Of a stretch of 64,000 nt of DNA, positions 42,321 through 51,040 are shown one piece after another. A program made the translations under genes and the position numbers. Each line of letters begins with the position of its first letter. The first letter of the stretch is position 1. Below the pieces are notes generated by a model. It had not been told where the DNA came from, ran no database searches, and saw nothing but the letters and a program-made list of their open reading frames with translations. The stretch is from VRUE01 sp963704505 (GTDB taxonomy: Bacteria; Actinomycetota; Thermoleophilia; Solirubrobacterales; 70-9). The stretch is from assembly GCA_963704505.1 (NCBI GenBank), contig OY969912.1, forward strand, positions 558,001-622,000. The letters run 5' to 3'.

Positions 42321-44081
42321 ATGCTCCAGGGCTGGGTCCAGATCGCCGTCTTCTTCATCGTCCTGGTGGCGCTGGTCAAGCCGGTCGGCATCTACATGGC
42401 GCGGGTCTTCACCAACCAGCGCGTCTTCCTCAGCCCGGTCGTCGGGCCGATCGAGCGCCTCGCTTTCAGAGTGCTGCGCGTGCAACCCGACGCCGAGGGC
42501 CAGGACTGGAAGTCCTACGCCCGCAGCGTCGTCGTCTTCTCGCTCTTCTCATGGCTCGCGCTCTACCTGATCCTCCGCACCCAGGGGGCGCAGCCGTTCA
42601 ATCCCGAAGGCTTCCACTCGGGCCCCTGGGACGTCAGCTTCAACACCGCCTCCTCCTTTGTCACCAACACCAACTGGCAGTACTACGGCGGCGAAACAAC
42701 ACTCAGCTACTTCTCGCAGATGGCCGGGCTGACGGTGCAGAACTTTGTCTCAGCCGGGGTCGGGATCGCCGTCGTCGTCGCCCTGATCCGCGGGATCGCC
42801 GCACGCTCCGGCCGTGAGCTGGGGAATTTCTGGCAGGACCTGGTGCGAACGCTCCTCTACATCCTGGTGCCGGTCTCGATCGTCGCCGCTCTCTTCCTCG
42901 TCTCCCAAGGGGTGATCCAGAACCTCGGCGGCGCCACCGTGATCCACACACTGACCGGTGGGAGCCAGACCCTCGCCCAGGGGCCCGTCGCCTCGCAGGA
43001 GGCGATCAAGGAGCTGGGGACCAACGGCGGCGGCTTCTTCAACGTCAACTCGGCCTTCCCCTTCGAGAACTCCAGTGGCCTGACCAACTTCGTCGAGATG
43101 CTGCTGATCCTCCTGATCCCGGCCGGCCTCACCTACACCTACGGGCGCATGGTCGGCAGCCAGCGCCAGGGCTGGGCGATCTTCTCGGCGATGTCGATCC
43201 TCTTCGCCGCCGCGGTGGCAGTCGTCTACCTGGCGGAGCAGCACGGCACCCCGGCCCAGCATCTGGCCGGCCTCCACACCCATGCCTTCGACGGCTCGAC
43301 CGGAGGCAACATGGAGGGCAAGGAGCAGCGCTTCGGGATCGCAGGCTCGTCGCTCTGGACGGCGGTCACCACGGTCACGTCCTGTGGCGCCGTCAACGCG
43401 GCGTTCGAGTCGCTCACCGGCCTCGGCCAGGCCGTGCCCTTCGCCGACCTCAGCTTCAGCGAGGTCGTCTTCGGCGGCGTCGGCACGGGCCTCTACTCGA
43501 TGCTGCTCTACGTCCTCCTCGCCGTATTCATCGGCGGCCTGATGGTCGGCCGCACCCCCGAGTACCTCGGCAAGAAGATCCAGGCTCGGGAGATCAAGCT
43601 CGTCTCGCTGGGAGTGCTGGTGACGCCGCTGGCGGTCCTGCTCTCCTCCGGCCTCGCCTCGGCGACGACGCTCGGCAAACGCTCGCTCTACGCCGGGATC
43701 AACCCGCAGGGCTTCTCAGAGACCCTCTACGCCTACCTCTCGCAGGCCAACAACAACGGCTCCTCCCTCGCCGGTTACACCGGCTTCATCCAGCCGAACG
43801 CCCCCGGTAACGGCGGCGCCTACGGGATCTCCTTCGCCGACCTGCTCGGCGGCGTCGTCATGGTCGGCGCCCGCTTCCTGCCGATCCTCTTCGTCCTCGC
43901 CGTCGCCGGCGCGCTCGCCGGCAAGAAGGCCTCACCGGCCGGGCTCGGCACGATGCGCACCGATAACCCGACCTTCGTCTTCCTCCTGATCGGCATCGTG
44001 ATCCTGGTCGGCGCCCTGACCTTCTTCCCGGCCCTTCTGCTCGGGCCGATCGTCCAGAGCCTGACCACGAGGTTGTTCTGA
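42321..44081 (+). CDS. kdpA: Potassium-transporting ATPase subunit KdpA
   Basis: 586 residues, multi-pass channel-like subunit that selects K+. Four pore-loop regions can be seen, including SFVTNTNWQYYGGE, LGTNGGGFFNVNSAFPFENS, TSCGAVNAAFESLTGLG and the AYLSQANNNGSSLAGYTG region. FTNQRVFLSPVVGPIERL at the N-terminus is typical. It is co-transcribed with kdpF, kdpC and kdpB. Its stop overlaps the kdpC start. Confidence 0.95.
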   Translation: MLQGWVQIAVFFIVLVALVKPVGIYMARVFTNQRVFLSPVVGPIERLAFRVLRVQPDAEGQDWKSYARSVVVFSLFSWLALYLILRTQGAQPFNPEGFHSGPWDVSFNTASSFVTNTNWQYYGGETTLSYFSQMAGLTVQNFVSAGVGIAVVVALIRGIAARSGRELGNFWQDLVRTLLYILVPVSIVAALFLVSQGVIQNLGGATVIHTLTGGSQTLAQGPVASQEAIKELGTNGGGFFNVNSAFPFENSSGLTNFVEMLLILLIPAGLTYTYGRMVGSQRQGWAIFSAMSILFAAAVAVVYLAEQHGTPAQHLAGLHTHAFDGSTGGNMEGKEQRFGIAGSSLWTAVTTVTSCGAVNAAFESLTGLGQAVPFADLSFSEVVFGGVGTGLYSMLLYVLLAVFIGGLMVGRTPEYLGKKIQAREIKLVSLGVLVTPLAVLLSSGLASATTLGKRSLYAGINPQGFSETLYAYLSQANNNGSSLAGYTGFIQPNAPGNGGAYGISFADLLGGVVMVGARFLPILFVLAVAGALAGKKASPAGLGTMRTDNPTFVFLLIGIVILVGALTFFPALLLGPIVQSLTTRLF

Positions 44082-44668
44082 TGAGGAAGGACCTGACCAC
44101 CGGGTTGATCGCGATCGTCGTGATGACGGTCTTCCTCGGCATCGCCTACCCATTGGCGATCACCGGCGTCTCCCAGCTCGCCTTCCCCGGCAGCGCCGAC
44201 GGCTCCAAGCTGACGGTCGACGGAAAGGTCGTCGGCTCGAGCCTGATCGGCCAGGAATTCAAGGGCAGGGCCTACTTCCATTCACGCCCCTCGGCGACTG
44301 GCTATTCGGGCAACGTCACCTACTTCGGCAACGCCGGTCCCAATAGCGTCGAAGCCCGCGAAGAAGTGCGCGAATCGATCAAGGCGTACCTGCACCTGGA
44401 GAAGCCCTTCGACGAGTCGCTCTCCGCCGAAAGCATCCCGGTCGACGCCGTCACCCGGTCCGCCTCGGGTGTCGACCCCCATATCTCCGAGGCGAACGCC
44501 CGAATCCAGGCGCACCGCATCGCCGTCGTGCGCCGCATCCCGCTCACCGAGGTCGAAGGCCTGATCTCCGCCAACACCGACGGCCGCTCCCTGGGCCTGC
44601 TCGGCGAGCCCGGCGTCAACGTCCTCGAACTGAACATCGCCCTCGAAAAGGAAGCACCGCTGAAATGA
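44081..44668 (+). CDS. kdpC: Potassium-transporting ATPase subunit KdpC
   Basis: 195 residues with one N-terminal membrane helix (GLIAIVVMTVFLGIAYPLAI), then the periplasm-facing domain with GSSLIGQEFKGRAYFHSRPS, VTRSASGVDPHISEANARIQ and a C-terminal LGLLGEPGVNVLELNIAL. KdpC is needed for high-affinity transport. In the usual kdpABC order kdpC follows kdpB. Here it comes before kdpB, overlapping both neighbours by a few bases, so the order is genuine and not an assembly gap. Confidence 0.95.
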   Translation: MRKDLTTGLIAIVVMTVFLGIAYPLAITGVSQLAFPGSADGSKLTVDGKVVGSSLIGQEFKGRAYFHSRPSATGYSGNVTYFGNAGPNSVEAREEVRESIKAYLHLEKPFDESLSAESIPVDAVTRSASGVDPHISEANARIQAHRIAVVRRIPLTEVEGLISANTDGRSLGLLGEPGVNVLELNIALEKEAPLK

Positions 44669-46728
44669 CCACAGAGGCGCAGGCCCGCTCCCTTTTCGAT
44701 CCCGAGATCGTCCGCCCGGCGATCTGGGAGTCGGTGCGAAAGCTCGACCCCCGGGTCCAGGTCGGCAACCCGGTGATGTTCGTGGTCGAGATCGGCGCCC
44801 TGATCACCACCGTCGCCTGGCTGATCCAGCTCTTCGGCGGGGGTCCCCTGGGCGGCGGTCACGAGCCGTCCTGGTTCACCTTCAGCGTCACGGTCTGGCT
44901 CTGGCTCACCGTCGTCTTCGCCAACCTCGCAGAGGCGCTCGCCGAGGGCCGCGGCCGCGCCCAGGCAGCCAGCCTGCGGGCGATGCGCACCGAGGCGACC
45001 GCGAGGATGCGCGACGGCAGCGAGAAGTCCGCCGCCGAGCTGGTCCGCGGCGACGTGGTCGTGGTCGAGGCGGGGGAGGGGATCCCGGGGGACGGCACCG
45101 TGATCGAGGGCATCGCCTCGGTCGACGAGTCGGCGATCACCGGTGAGTCGGCACCGGTGATCCGCGAGGCCGGCGGCGATCGGTCGGCTGTCACCGGCGG
45201 GACCAAGGTCCTCTCCGACCGGATCGTCGTCGAGATCACCCAGGAGCCCGGCAAGTCCTTCCTCGATCGCATGATCGCCCTGGTCGAGGGCGCCGCGCGG
45301 CGCAAGACGCCGAACGAGATCGCGCTCGGAATCCTGCTCTCGGCGCTCACCCTGATCTTCGTGATCGTCGTCGTCGCGCTGCGCCCGTTCGCGCTCTTCG
45401 CCGGCACCGAACTCTCGGAGACGACGCTGATCGCGCTCCTCGTCGCCCTGATCCCGACCACGATCGGCGCCCTGCTCTCGGCGATCGGAATCGCCGGCAT
45501 GGACCGGCTCGTTCGCCGCAACGTCCTCGCCCTCTCCGGTCGCGCGGTCGAGGCCTCCGGCGACTGCGACGTGCTGCTTCTCGACAAGACCGGGACGATC
45601 ACCCTCGGCAACCGTGAGGCGACCGAATTCGTGCCGATGCCCGGCGTCACCGAGGCGGAGCTGGCCGAGGCGGCGCAGATGTCCTCGCTCGCCGACGAGA
45701 CGCCGGAGGGCCGCTCGATCGTCGTTCTCGCCAAGGGCTTCGGGATCCGCGAGCACGACTTCGCGGGGCACGAGCCGACCTTCGTCCCCTTCACCGCACA
45801 GACCCGGATGAGCGGGGTCGACTTCAATGGCACCCGGCTGCGCAAGGGGGCCGGCGACTCGATCGAAGCCTGGGTGGGCGAAGAGGGGGGACGGGCCCCC
45901 GCCGAGCTGAAATCCCAGCTCGACCGCATCGGCCGCGAGGGCGGCACGCCGCTCGCCGTCGCCCGCAACGAGCGGGTCCTCGGCGTCATCTACCTCAAAG
46001 ACATCGTCAAGGAAGGGATGAGCGCTCGCTTCGACCAACTGCGGGCGATGGGGATCCGCACGATCATGGTCACCGGCGACAACAAGCTGACGGCGGCGAA
46101 GATCGCCGAGGAGGCCGGTGTCGACGACTTCCTCGCCGAAGCGACGCCGGAGCGAAAGCTGGAGCTGATCAAGGAGCAGCAGGCCGACGGGCGCCTGATC
46201 GCGATGACCGGCGACGGGACCAACGATGCACCTGCCCTCGCGCAGGCGGATGTCGGGGTCGCGATGAACACGGGCACCCAGGCCGCGCGCGAGGCGGGCA
46301 ACATGGTCGATCTCGACTCCAACCCGACGAAGCTGATCGAGATCGTCGAGGTCGGCAAGCAGCTGCTGATCACACGCGGCGCCCTGACCACGTTCTCGAT
46401 CGCAAACGACGTCGCCAAGTACTTCGCGATCCTGCCGGCGATGTTCGCCACCACCTGGGCGGCGGCCGGCGAAAGGGGCCCGCTCGACGCGCTCAACGTG
46501 ATGTCGCTGGGCACCCCGGAATCGGCGATCCTCTCGGCGGTGATCTTCAACGCGCTGATCATCCCGCTGCTGATCCCGCTGTCGCTCAGGGGCGTCCGCT
46601 ACCGGCCGATCGGAGCTACCGCGCTCCTGCGGCGCAACATGTTGATCTACGGCCTCGGCGGGCTGCTCGTCCCCTTCATCGGGATCAAGCTCATCGACCT
46701 CGTCGTCCACAACCTGCTCGGAGCCTGA
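44665..46728 (+). CDS. kdpB: Potassium-transporting ATPase catalytic subunit KdpB
   Basis: 687 residues. P-type ATPase motifs: the actuator loop SAITGESAPVI, the phosphorylation site LLDKTGTITLGN (Asp of DKTGT), nucleotide-domain FVPFTAQTRMSGVDF and hinge MTGDGTNDAPALAQADVGVA. It couples ATP hydrolysis to K+ uptake through KdpA. The serine of TGES, whose phosphorylation inhibits the E. coli pump, is conserved. The ATG overlaps the kdpC stop. Confidence 0.96.
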   Translation: MTTEAQARSLFDPEIVRPAIWESVRKLDPRVQVGNPVMFVVEIGALITTVAWLIQLFGGGPLGGGHEPSWFTFSVTVWLWLTVVFANLAEALAEGRGRAQAASLRAMRTEATARMRDGSEKSAAELVRGDVVVVEAGEGIPGDGTVIEGIASVDESAITGESAPVIREAGGDRSAVTGGTKVLSDRIVVEITQEPGKSFLDRMIALVEGAARRKTPNEIALGILLSALTLIFVIVVVALRPFALFAGTELSETTLIALLVALIPTTIGALLSAIGIAGMDRLVRRNVLALSGRAVEASGDCDVLLLDKTGTITLGNREATEFVPMPGVTEAELAEAAQMSSLADETPEGRSIVVLAKGFGIREHDFAGHEPTFVPFTAQTRMSGVDFNGTRLRKGAGDSIEAWVGEEGGRAPAELKSQLDRIGREGGTPLAVARNERVLGVIYLKDIVKEGMSARFDQLRAMGIRTIMVTGDNKLTAAKIAEEAGVDDFLAEATPERKLELIKEQQADGRLIAMTGDGTNDAPALAQADVGVAMNTGTQAAREAGNMVDLDSNPTKLIEIVEVGKQLLITRGALTTFSIANDVAKYFAILPAMFATTWAAAGERGPLDALNVMSLGTPESAILSAVIFNALIIPLLIPLSLRGVRYRPIGATALLRRNMLIYGLGGLLVPFIGIKLIDLVVHNLLGA

Positions 46729-46741
46729 GCGGGAGGCCGGG

Positions 46742-47869
46742 ATGCGGAACGGCCACTACAAGATCTTCCTCGGGATGGCAGCCGGGGTCGGCAAGACCTA
46801 CCGGATGCTGCAGGAGGGCCACGCCGAGGCCGAGGCCGATCGCGACGTCGCGATCGGCTACCTGGAGCCCCACAAACGCGAGGAGACCAGCGCCCAGGCA
46901 CGCGGGCTGGAGGCGCTGCCGCGCCGCCGGGTGTCGGTTCGGGGGGTGAGCGTCGAGGAGATGGACCTGCCGGCCCTGCTCGCGCGGGGGCCGGAGCTGG
47001 CCCTGATCGACGAGCTCGCCCACACCAACGCTCCCGGCCTCGAGCACGAGAAGCGCTACGAGGACATCGCCGAGGTGCTCGAGGCGGGGATCGACGTCTT
47101 CTCGACCGTCAACGTCCAGCATCTGGAGTCCCTCAACGACCAGGTCGCCGAGCTGACCGGCGTCCGGGTCAGGGAGACGGTGCCCGACTCGGTGCTCGGC
47201 TCGGCCGACGAGGTGGTCCTCATCGACCTCACGCCGGAGACGCTGATCGCTCGCCTGCGCGCCGGCAAGATCTACCCCGGCGAGAACATCGACGCCGCCC
47301 TCAACAACTTCTTCAAGATCGAGAACCTGGCGGCACTGCGGGAGGTGAGCCTGCGTCAGGTGGCCGAGGACGTCGAGTCGAAGCGGCTCGTCTTCAGCGA
47401 CGCCGAAGCGGTCGGAACGCGCGGTGACGAGGGAGTGTCGGCGGATACCCGCAAGGCGGTCGGCGAGCGGCTGCTCGCCCTGATCCGCCCCCAGCCCAGC
47501 GCTCAGCGCCTGGTGCGGCGCGCCTGGCGCTCGGCCCAGCGGCTCGGCACCGACCTCGACCTGCTCTGGGTCAAGCCGCCGGGGAAGCCGCTCGAGGGGG
47601 ACGAGGAGCGCCAGGTGACGGCGCTGCGCCAACTCGCTTCGGTTCTCGGCGCGACCCTGTTGATCGAGGAGCACGACGACGTGGTCGCCGCCGTCGCCGA
47701 GGTCGTCCGCGAGCGAGGCAGCACCTACATCATGGTCGGCGAGGGGAATCCTCGAAAGGGGTTGTCCCGATTGCGGGAGCCGCTGCCGCAGCGGCTGATG
47801 GCGGCGACACCGCCGGGCGTCGACGTGCGGATCGTCGCCCATCGGGGCCGGGCGGAGGGCGAGAGGTGA
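46742..47869 (+). CDS. KdpD-like sensor lacking the histidine kinase part
   Basis: 375 residues. The N-terminal KdpD domain is intact, with Walker A FLGMAAGVGKTYRML, Walker B LALIDELAHTNAPG and FSTVNVQHLESLNDQVAELT, followed by a universal-stress-like domain (residues about 245-370). The protein then ends. The four membrane helices, GAF and kinase domains that complete a ~890-residue KdpD are absent, and no kdpE is present. Short KdpD forms occur in some bacteria. It may regulate the pump directly or sense c-di-AMP through its USP domain. Confidence 0.9.
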   Translation: MRNGHYKIFLGMAAGVGKTYRMLQEGHAEAEADRDVAIGYLEPHKREETSAQARGLEALPRRRVSVRGVSVEEMDLPALLARGPELALIDELAHTNAPGLEHEKRYEDIAEVLEAGIDVFSTVNVQHLESLNDQVAELTGVRVRETVPDSVLGSADEVVLIDLTPETLIARLRAGKIYPGENIDAALNNFFKIENLAALREVSLRQVAEDVESKRLVFSDAEAVGTRGDEGVSADTRKAVGERLLALIRPQPSAQRLVRRAWRSAQRLGTDLDLLWVKPPGKPLEGDEERQVTALRQLASVLGATLLIEEHDDVVAAVAEVVRERGSTYIMVGEGNPRKGLSRLREPLPQRLMAATPPGVDVRIVAHRGRAEGER

Positions 47870-48462
47870 TCGAGCACGTCCTCGTCGGGGTCGCCCTGCT
47901 CGCCGGCCTCGGCGGCGGTTACCTGATCGCCCGCTCGCGGCTGAACGGCCGCCGCACGGATCGCCCCGACGCGGTCCATCAGATCCTCCTGCCGTTCACC
48001 GGCACGGAGATCTCCCGCCGCGCCGTCGACGCCGCACTGCGCCTCGCCCGGGCCGAGGACGCGACCCTGATGCCCGCCTACCTGGCGTTGGTCCCGAAGA
48101 GCCTCCCGCTGGAGTGCGCGATTCCCAACGAGGCGACCAAGGCGATGCCGATGCTGGAGGCGATCGAACAGCGGGCGACCGCCCAGGGGGTGCCGGTCGA
48201 TGCCCGGATCGAACGGGGGCGCTCCTATCGGCACGCGCTGGAGCGCCTGCTGAAGCGAGAGAGCTTCGACCGGGTAGTCGTCCCGGCGAGCGGCCTCGGC
48301 GCCGACGGGCTGGCCGGCGATGACCTCGTCTGGCTGCTTCAAAAAGCGCCTGCCGAGGTACTGATCCTGCGCCCCGATCCCGACGACCGGCGCGTGGTCA
48401 GCGCCACCACCGCGAACGGCTGCAACGGCAACGCCGTCGAGCGCCGCCTCGCCCGCCTTTAG
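47866..48462 (+). CDS. Membrane-anchored universal stress protein domain
   Basis: 198 residues, GTG start overlapping the kdpD-like stop (GTGA). An N-terminal helix (VLVGVALLAGLGGGYLIA) anchors a UspA-like domain: HQILLPFTGTEISRRAVDAA, LRLARAEDATLMPAYLALV, then SFDRVVVPASGLGADGL. The usual ATP-binding G-x2-G-x9-GS/T loop is not complete. Position at the end of the kdp operon suggests it works with the truncated KdpD. Confidence 0.8.
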   Translation: MIEHVLVGVALLAGLGGGYLIARSRLNGRRTDRPDAVHQILLPFTGTEISRRAVDAALRLARAEDATLMPAYLALVPKSLPLECAIPNEATKAMPMLEAIEQRATAQGVPVDARIERGRSYRHALERLLKRESFDRVVVPASGLGADGLAGDDLVWLLQKAPAEVLILRPDPDDRRVVSATTANGCNGNAVERRLARL

Positions 48463-48557
48463 AGGACGCAGGTACGCTGTTCCTCAGCCTCACGCCGAGA
48501 ATCTGGCGGCACCCCATATTCACACGAGCTCCACCCAGACGGGAGAACATTCGCAAC

Positions 48558-48605
48558 ATGATCGGCATGACGGCTCCGCTCGCGCCTTCCGGGCGCTCTT
48601 TGTGA
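48558..48605 (+). CDS. Possible 15-residue leader ORF before the desaturase
   Basis: ATG 48558 opens 15 codons ending in a TGA that overlaps the desaturase GTG (GTGA). A GGGAGA lies 12 bases before its ATG, whereas the desaturase start has no clear site of its own, so coupled translation is plausible. Nothing about the peptide suggests a function. Confidence 0.3.
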   Translation: MIGMTAPLAPSGRSL

Positions 48606-49645
48606 GCGCCGCGACAACCCCCACCGCCGCGTCGACGGATCCCGACCGCCTCTACTGGCGCGACGCCGTCGCTCGCCACGAGGAGCCTTCGCTGCGCCAC
48701 AGCCTTCTCGACCTGGCCACCTCGGTGGTGCCATACCTGGCCCTGACCGTGGCGATGTACGCCTGTCTCGACATCTCGGTCTGGATCTCGCTTGCCCTCG
48801 CCGTCCCGGCGGCGGGCTTCCTGCTGAGGACCTTCATCGTCTTCCACGACTGCGCCCACGGGTCGTTCATGCCGAGCCGGAAGGCGAACCTGTGGATCGG
48901 CCGGCTGACCGGCCTGCTGGTCTTCCAGCCGTTCACCAACTGGCGCCACAATCACGCCGTCCACCATGGAAGCGCCGGCGACCTCGACCGCCGTGGAACT
49001 GGCGACGTCGCGACGCTGACCGTCGAGGAGTACCTCGCCCGCCCCTTCAAAGCGCGCGTCGGCTACCGCCTCTTTCGCAGTCCCGTCGTGATGTTCGGGA
49101 TCGGGCCGATCTGGTCGCTGATGATCGGGCCCCGCCTCTGGTCGAAGAAGATGCGCCCCCGCCAGCGCCACAGCGTGTATCTGACCAACCTCGTCCTGGC
49201 CGGCGTCATCACCGCGATCGCCCTGCTGGTCGGCCCGGGGGCCTGGCTGCTCGTCCAGATGCCGACCGCGATCATCGCCGGCACGCTCGGGGTATTCATG
49301 TTCTACGTCCAGCATCAGTTCGAGGACGTCTACTGGGAGAACTCGGAGCAGTGGGACTACGCCGACGCCGCGCTGCAGGGAAGCTCGTATCTGAAGCTCC
49401 CCAAGATCCTCCAGTTCTTCACCGGCAACATCGGCCTTCACCACGTCCATCACCTCAGCGCCAAGATCCCCAACTACAACCTGCAGCGCGCTCACGACGA
49501 GGGAACGATCTTCGCCGACGTCCCGGTTTTGGGCTTCGCCGACGGCCTGCGGGCGATTCGGCTCAAGGTGATCGACCGCAAGAGCGGCCGCTTGTTGACC
49601 TGGCGTGAGGTCAAGGCGGTGGGCTGGGCCCAGCCCGAGAGTTAG
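48602..49645 (+). CDS. Membrane fatty acid desaturase
   Basis: 347 residues, GTG start. The three histidine boxes of the acyl-lipid desaturase family are present: HDCAHGS, HNHAVHHG and, near the C-terminus, GLHHVHH. Two pairs of membrane helices flank them. It inserts a double bond in membrane acyl chains by a di-iron mechanism and commonly serves cold adaptation. The 139 bases before it hold no other gene apart from the leader ORF listed. Regiochemistry is unknown. Confidence 0.93.
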   Translation: MSAATTPTAASTDPDRLYWRDAVARHEEPSLRHSLLDLATSVVPYLALTVAMYACLDISVWISLALAVPAAGFLLRTFIVFHDCAHGSFMPSRKANLWIGRLTGLLVFQPFTNWRHNHAVHHGSAGDLDRRGTGDVATLTVEEYLARPFKARVGYRLFRSPVVMFGIGPIWSLMIGPRLWSKKMRPRQRHSVYLTNLVLAGVITAIALLVGPGAWLLVQMPTAIIAGTLGVFMFYVQHQFEDVYWENSEQWDYADAALQGSSYLKLPKILQFFTGNIGLHHVHHLSAKIPNYNLQRAHDEGTIFADVPVLGFADGLRAIRLKVIDRKSGRLLTWREVKAVGWAQPES

Positions 49646-49674
49646 CGAAAAGTCGTCGATTTCCCGCCCCTGAT

Positions 49675-49706
49675 GCCTTTACGCCCGCCCGGGCGTGTAG
49701 AAAGGC
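49675..49706 (+). terminator. Strong hairpin between desaturase and HU genes
   Basis: Nested stems GCCTTT (49675-49680) with AAAGGC (49701-49706) and ACGCCCG (49681-49687) with CGGGCGT (49690-49696), with a 4-base bulge. It is either the desaturase terminator or a 5' structure of the HU transcript. No T-run follows. Confidence 0.5.
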
Positions 49707-49757
49707 AGTGGACAGCAGGCCGGATCCCGCCCTGCGCCCCTACTTCAAGGAGATGAG

Positions 49758-50042
49758 ATGTCGGTTACGACGAAGGATGAGTTGGCAAAGCAGGTAGCCG
49801 AGCGGACCGGTCTCGAGACCGGCCAGGCAAAGCGCGCGGTCGAGGCGACGATCGAGGAGATCACCGCTCAGCTGGCCGCCGGCAACGAGGTCAAATTCAC
49901 CGGATTCGGCAAGTTCTCGACGGTCGACCGGCCGGCTCGCGAAGGCCGCAACCCGCAGACGGGCGAGTCGATGCAGATCGCCGCGAAAACCGCGGCCAAG
50001 TTCAGCCCCGGAGCGGAACTGAAGAAGGCCGTCAACGGCTGA
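49758..50042 (+). CDS. hup: HU family DNA-binding protein
   Basis: 94 residues: TTKDELAKQVAERTGLETGQ and AKRAVEATIEEITAQLAAGN form the helical body, FTGFGKFSTVDRPAREGRNP is the DNA-binding arm with the conserved R-x-GRNP tip, and AAKTAAKFSPGAELKKAVNG ends the fold. It lacks the Lys/Ala-rich tail of mycobacterial HupB. It bends and compacts DNA. AAGGAGATGAG precedes the ATG. Its last 11 bases overlap the convergent hydrolase gene. Confidence 0.95.
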   Translation: MSVTTKDELAKQVAERTGLETGQAKRAVEATIEEITAQLAAGNEVKFTGFGKFSTVDRPAREGRNPQTGESMQIAAKTAAKFSPGAELKKAVNG

Positions 50043-50997
50043 GGTCCCCTGACCGACCGGGGGCGCTCATGCCCCCGGTCGGAGGGTGGCCCTTGGAATG
50101 CCGGGCGATCACCTCGCCCCAGTTCGAGTCGTCGATCTGGGACGGTTCGGTGGTCGCGAGGAAGTCATCGATGATCGCGGTGAGGCCGTCGGGGTCTTCG
50201 AGGTTGGGGAAGTGGGCGGCGCGCGGCAGTGACTCGAAGCGAGAGTTCGGGATCTCCTCGGCCGCGGAGATGCCGTGTGCGATCGGGATCGTCCGGTCGC
50301 GCTCGCCCCAGACGATCAGGGTCGGCATCTCGCCGAGCAGATAGAGGCGGTCCGCGGCGCTCACCCGCTGGCCGTGGATGTCGATCACGGCACGCAGGGT
50401 CTGCATGAAGGCGCGCCTGGCGCCCGGCTCCTGGAGGGGACGCAGCGCCCGCGCGACCGCCTGCAGCTGGACCCCCTCGCGACGTCCGCGCGCGCTCAGC
50501 CTGCCGCCTGCCCCGGCGAGCGCCGAGACGAGGCGGGGGCGGGCGACCGCGTTCAACAGGGCCGAGGAGGCCGGCAGCGCCGCTCCGCGAAGCAACGGGC
50601 TCACCTCACGACCGAGGCCGCCACTCGAGATCAGCGCAAGGCGCTCGGTGTGCTGTGGGAATTGGTAGAAGAACTGCATCGCGACCCCGCCGCCAAGCGA
50701 GTGCCCGACGATCGTCGCCCGCTCGACCCCGATCGTCGCCAGCAGGTCGCGGATGCTCGCCGCGTGTGCGCCGAGCGAATAATCCCCGCGCGGGGTGGCC
50801 GAATCGCCATGCCCGATCAGGTCCGGCGCGATCACCCGGTAGGAGCCGGCGAGCCCGGTTGCCACCGTCTGCCAATGGCGCGACGAATTGATCATTCCGT
50901 GGATCAGGACGAGGTTCGGCCCGCTCCCCATCTCCCGGTAGACCGAGTGGTGGCCATGCAGGTCGACCTCGTGGGCCTCGAAGGCGGATCCGGTCAC
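50032..50997 (-). CDS. Alpha/beta hydrolase
   Basis: 321 residues, GTG start. Typical fold features: LVLIHGMINSSRHW (oxyanion HG), PDLIGHGDSATP, the nucleophile elbow VGHSLGGGVA, the acid in VWGERDRTIP and the histidine in RAAHFPNLEDPDG. The residues after about 285 are a flexible tail. Substrate unknown. The family includes esterases, epoxide hydrolases and haloperoxidase-like enzymes. Its end overlaps the HU gene. Confidence 0.92.
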   Translation of the reverse strand: MTGSAFEAHEVDLHGHHSVYREMGSGPNLVLIHGMINSSRHWQTVATGLAGSYRVIAPDLIGHGDSATPRGDYSLGAHAASIRDLLATIGVERATIVGHSLGGGVAMQFFYQFPQHTERLALISSGGLGREVSPLLRGAALPASSALLNAVARPRLVSALAGAGGRLSARGRREGVQLQAVARALRPLQEPGARRAFMQTLRAVIDIHGQRVSAADRLYLLGEMPTLIVWGERDRTIPIAHGISAAEEIPNSRFESLPRAAHFPNLEDPDGLTAIIDDFLATTEPSQIDDSNWGEVIARHSKGHPPTGGMSAPGRSGDLSR

Positions 50998-51040
50998 CGG
51001 CGGACCCTAACCTGGCGCGGTCGCGGGGAATACGAAAAAC

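Noticed and set aside
44320..46710. A 796-codon open frame on the minus strand opposite kdpB/kdpC.
   Set aside because: Its translation is Asp/Arg/Gly-rich without a recognisable domain, while the plus strand encodes intact KdpC and KdpB. High GC makes long antisense frames common.
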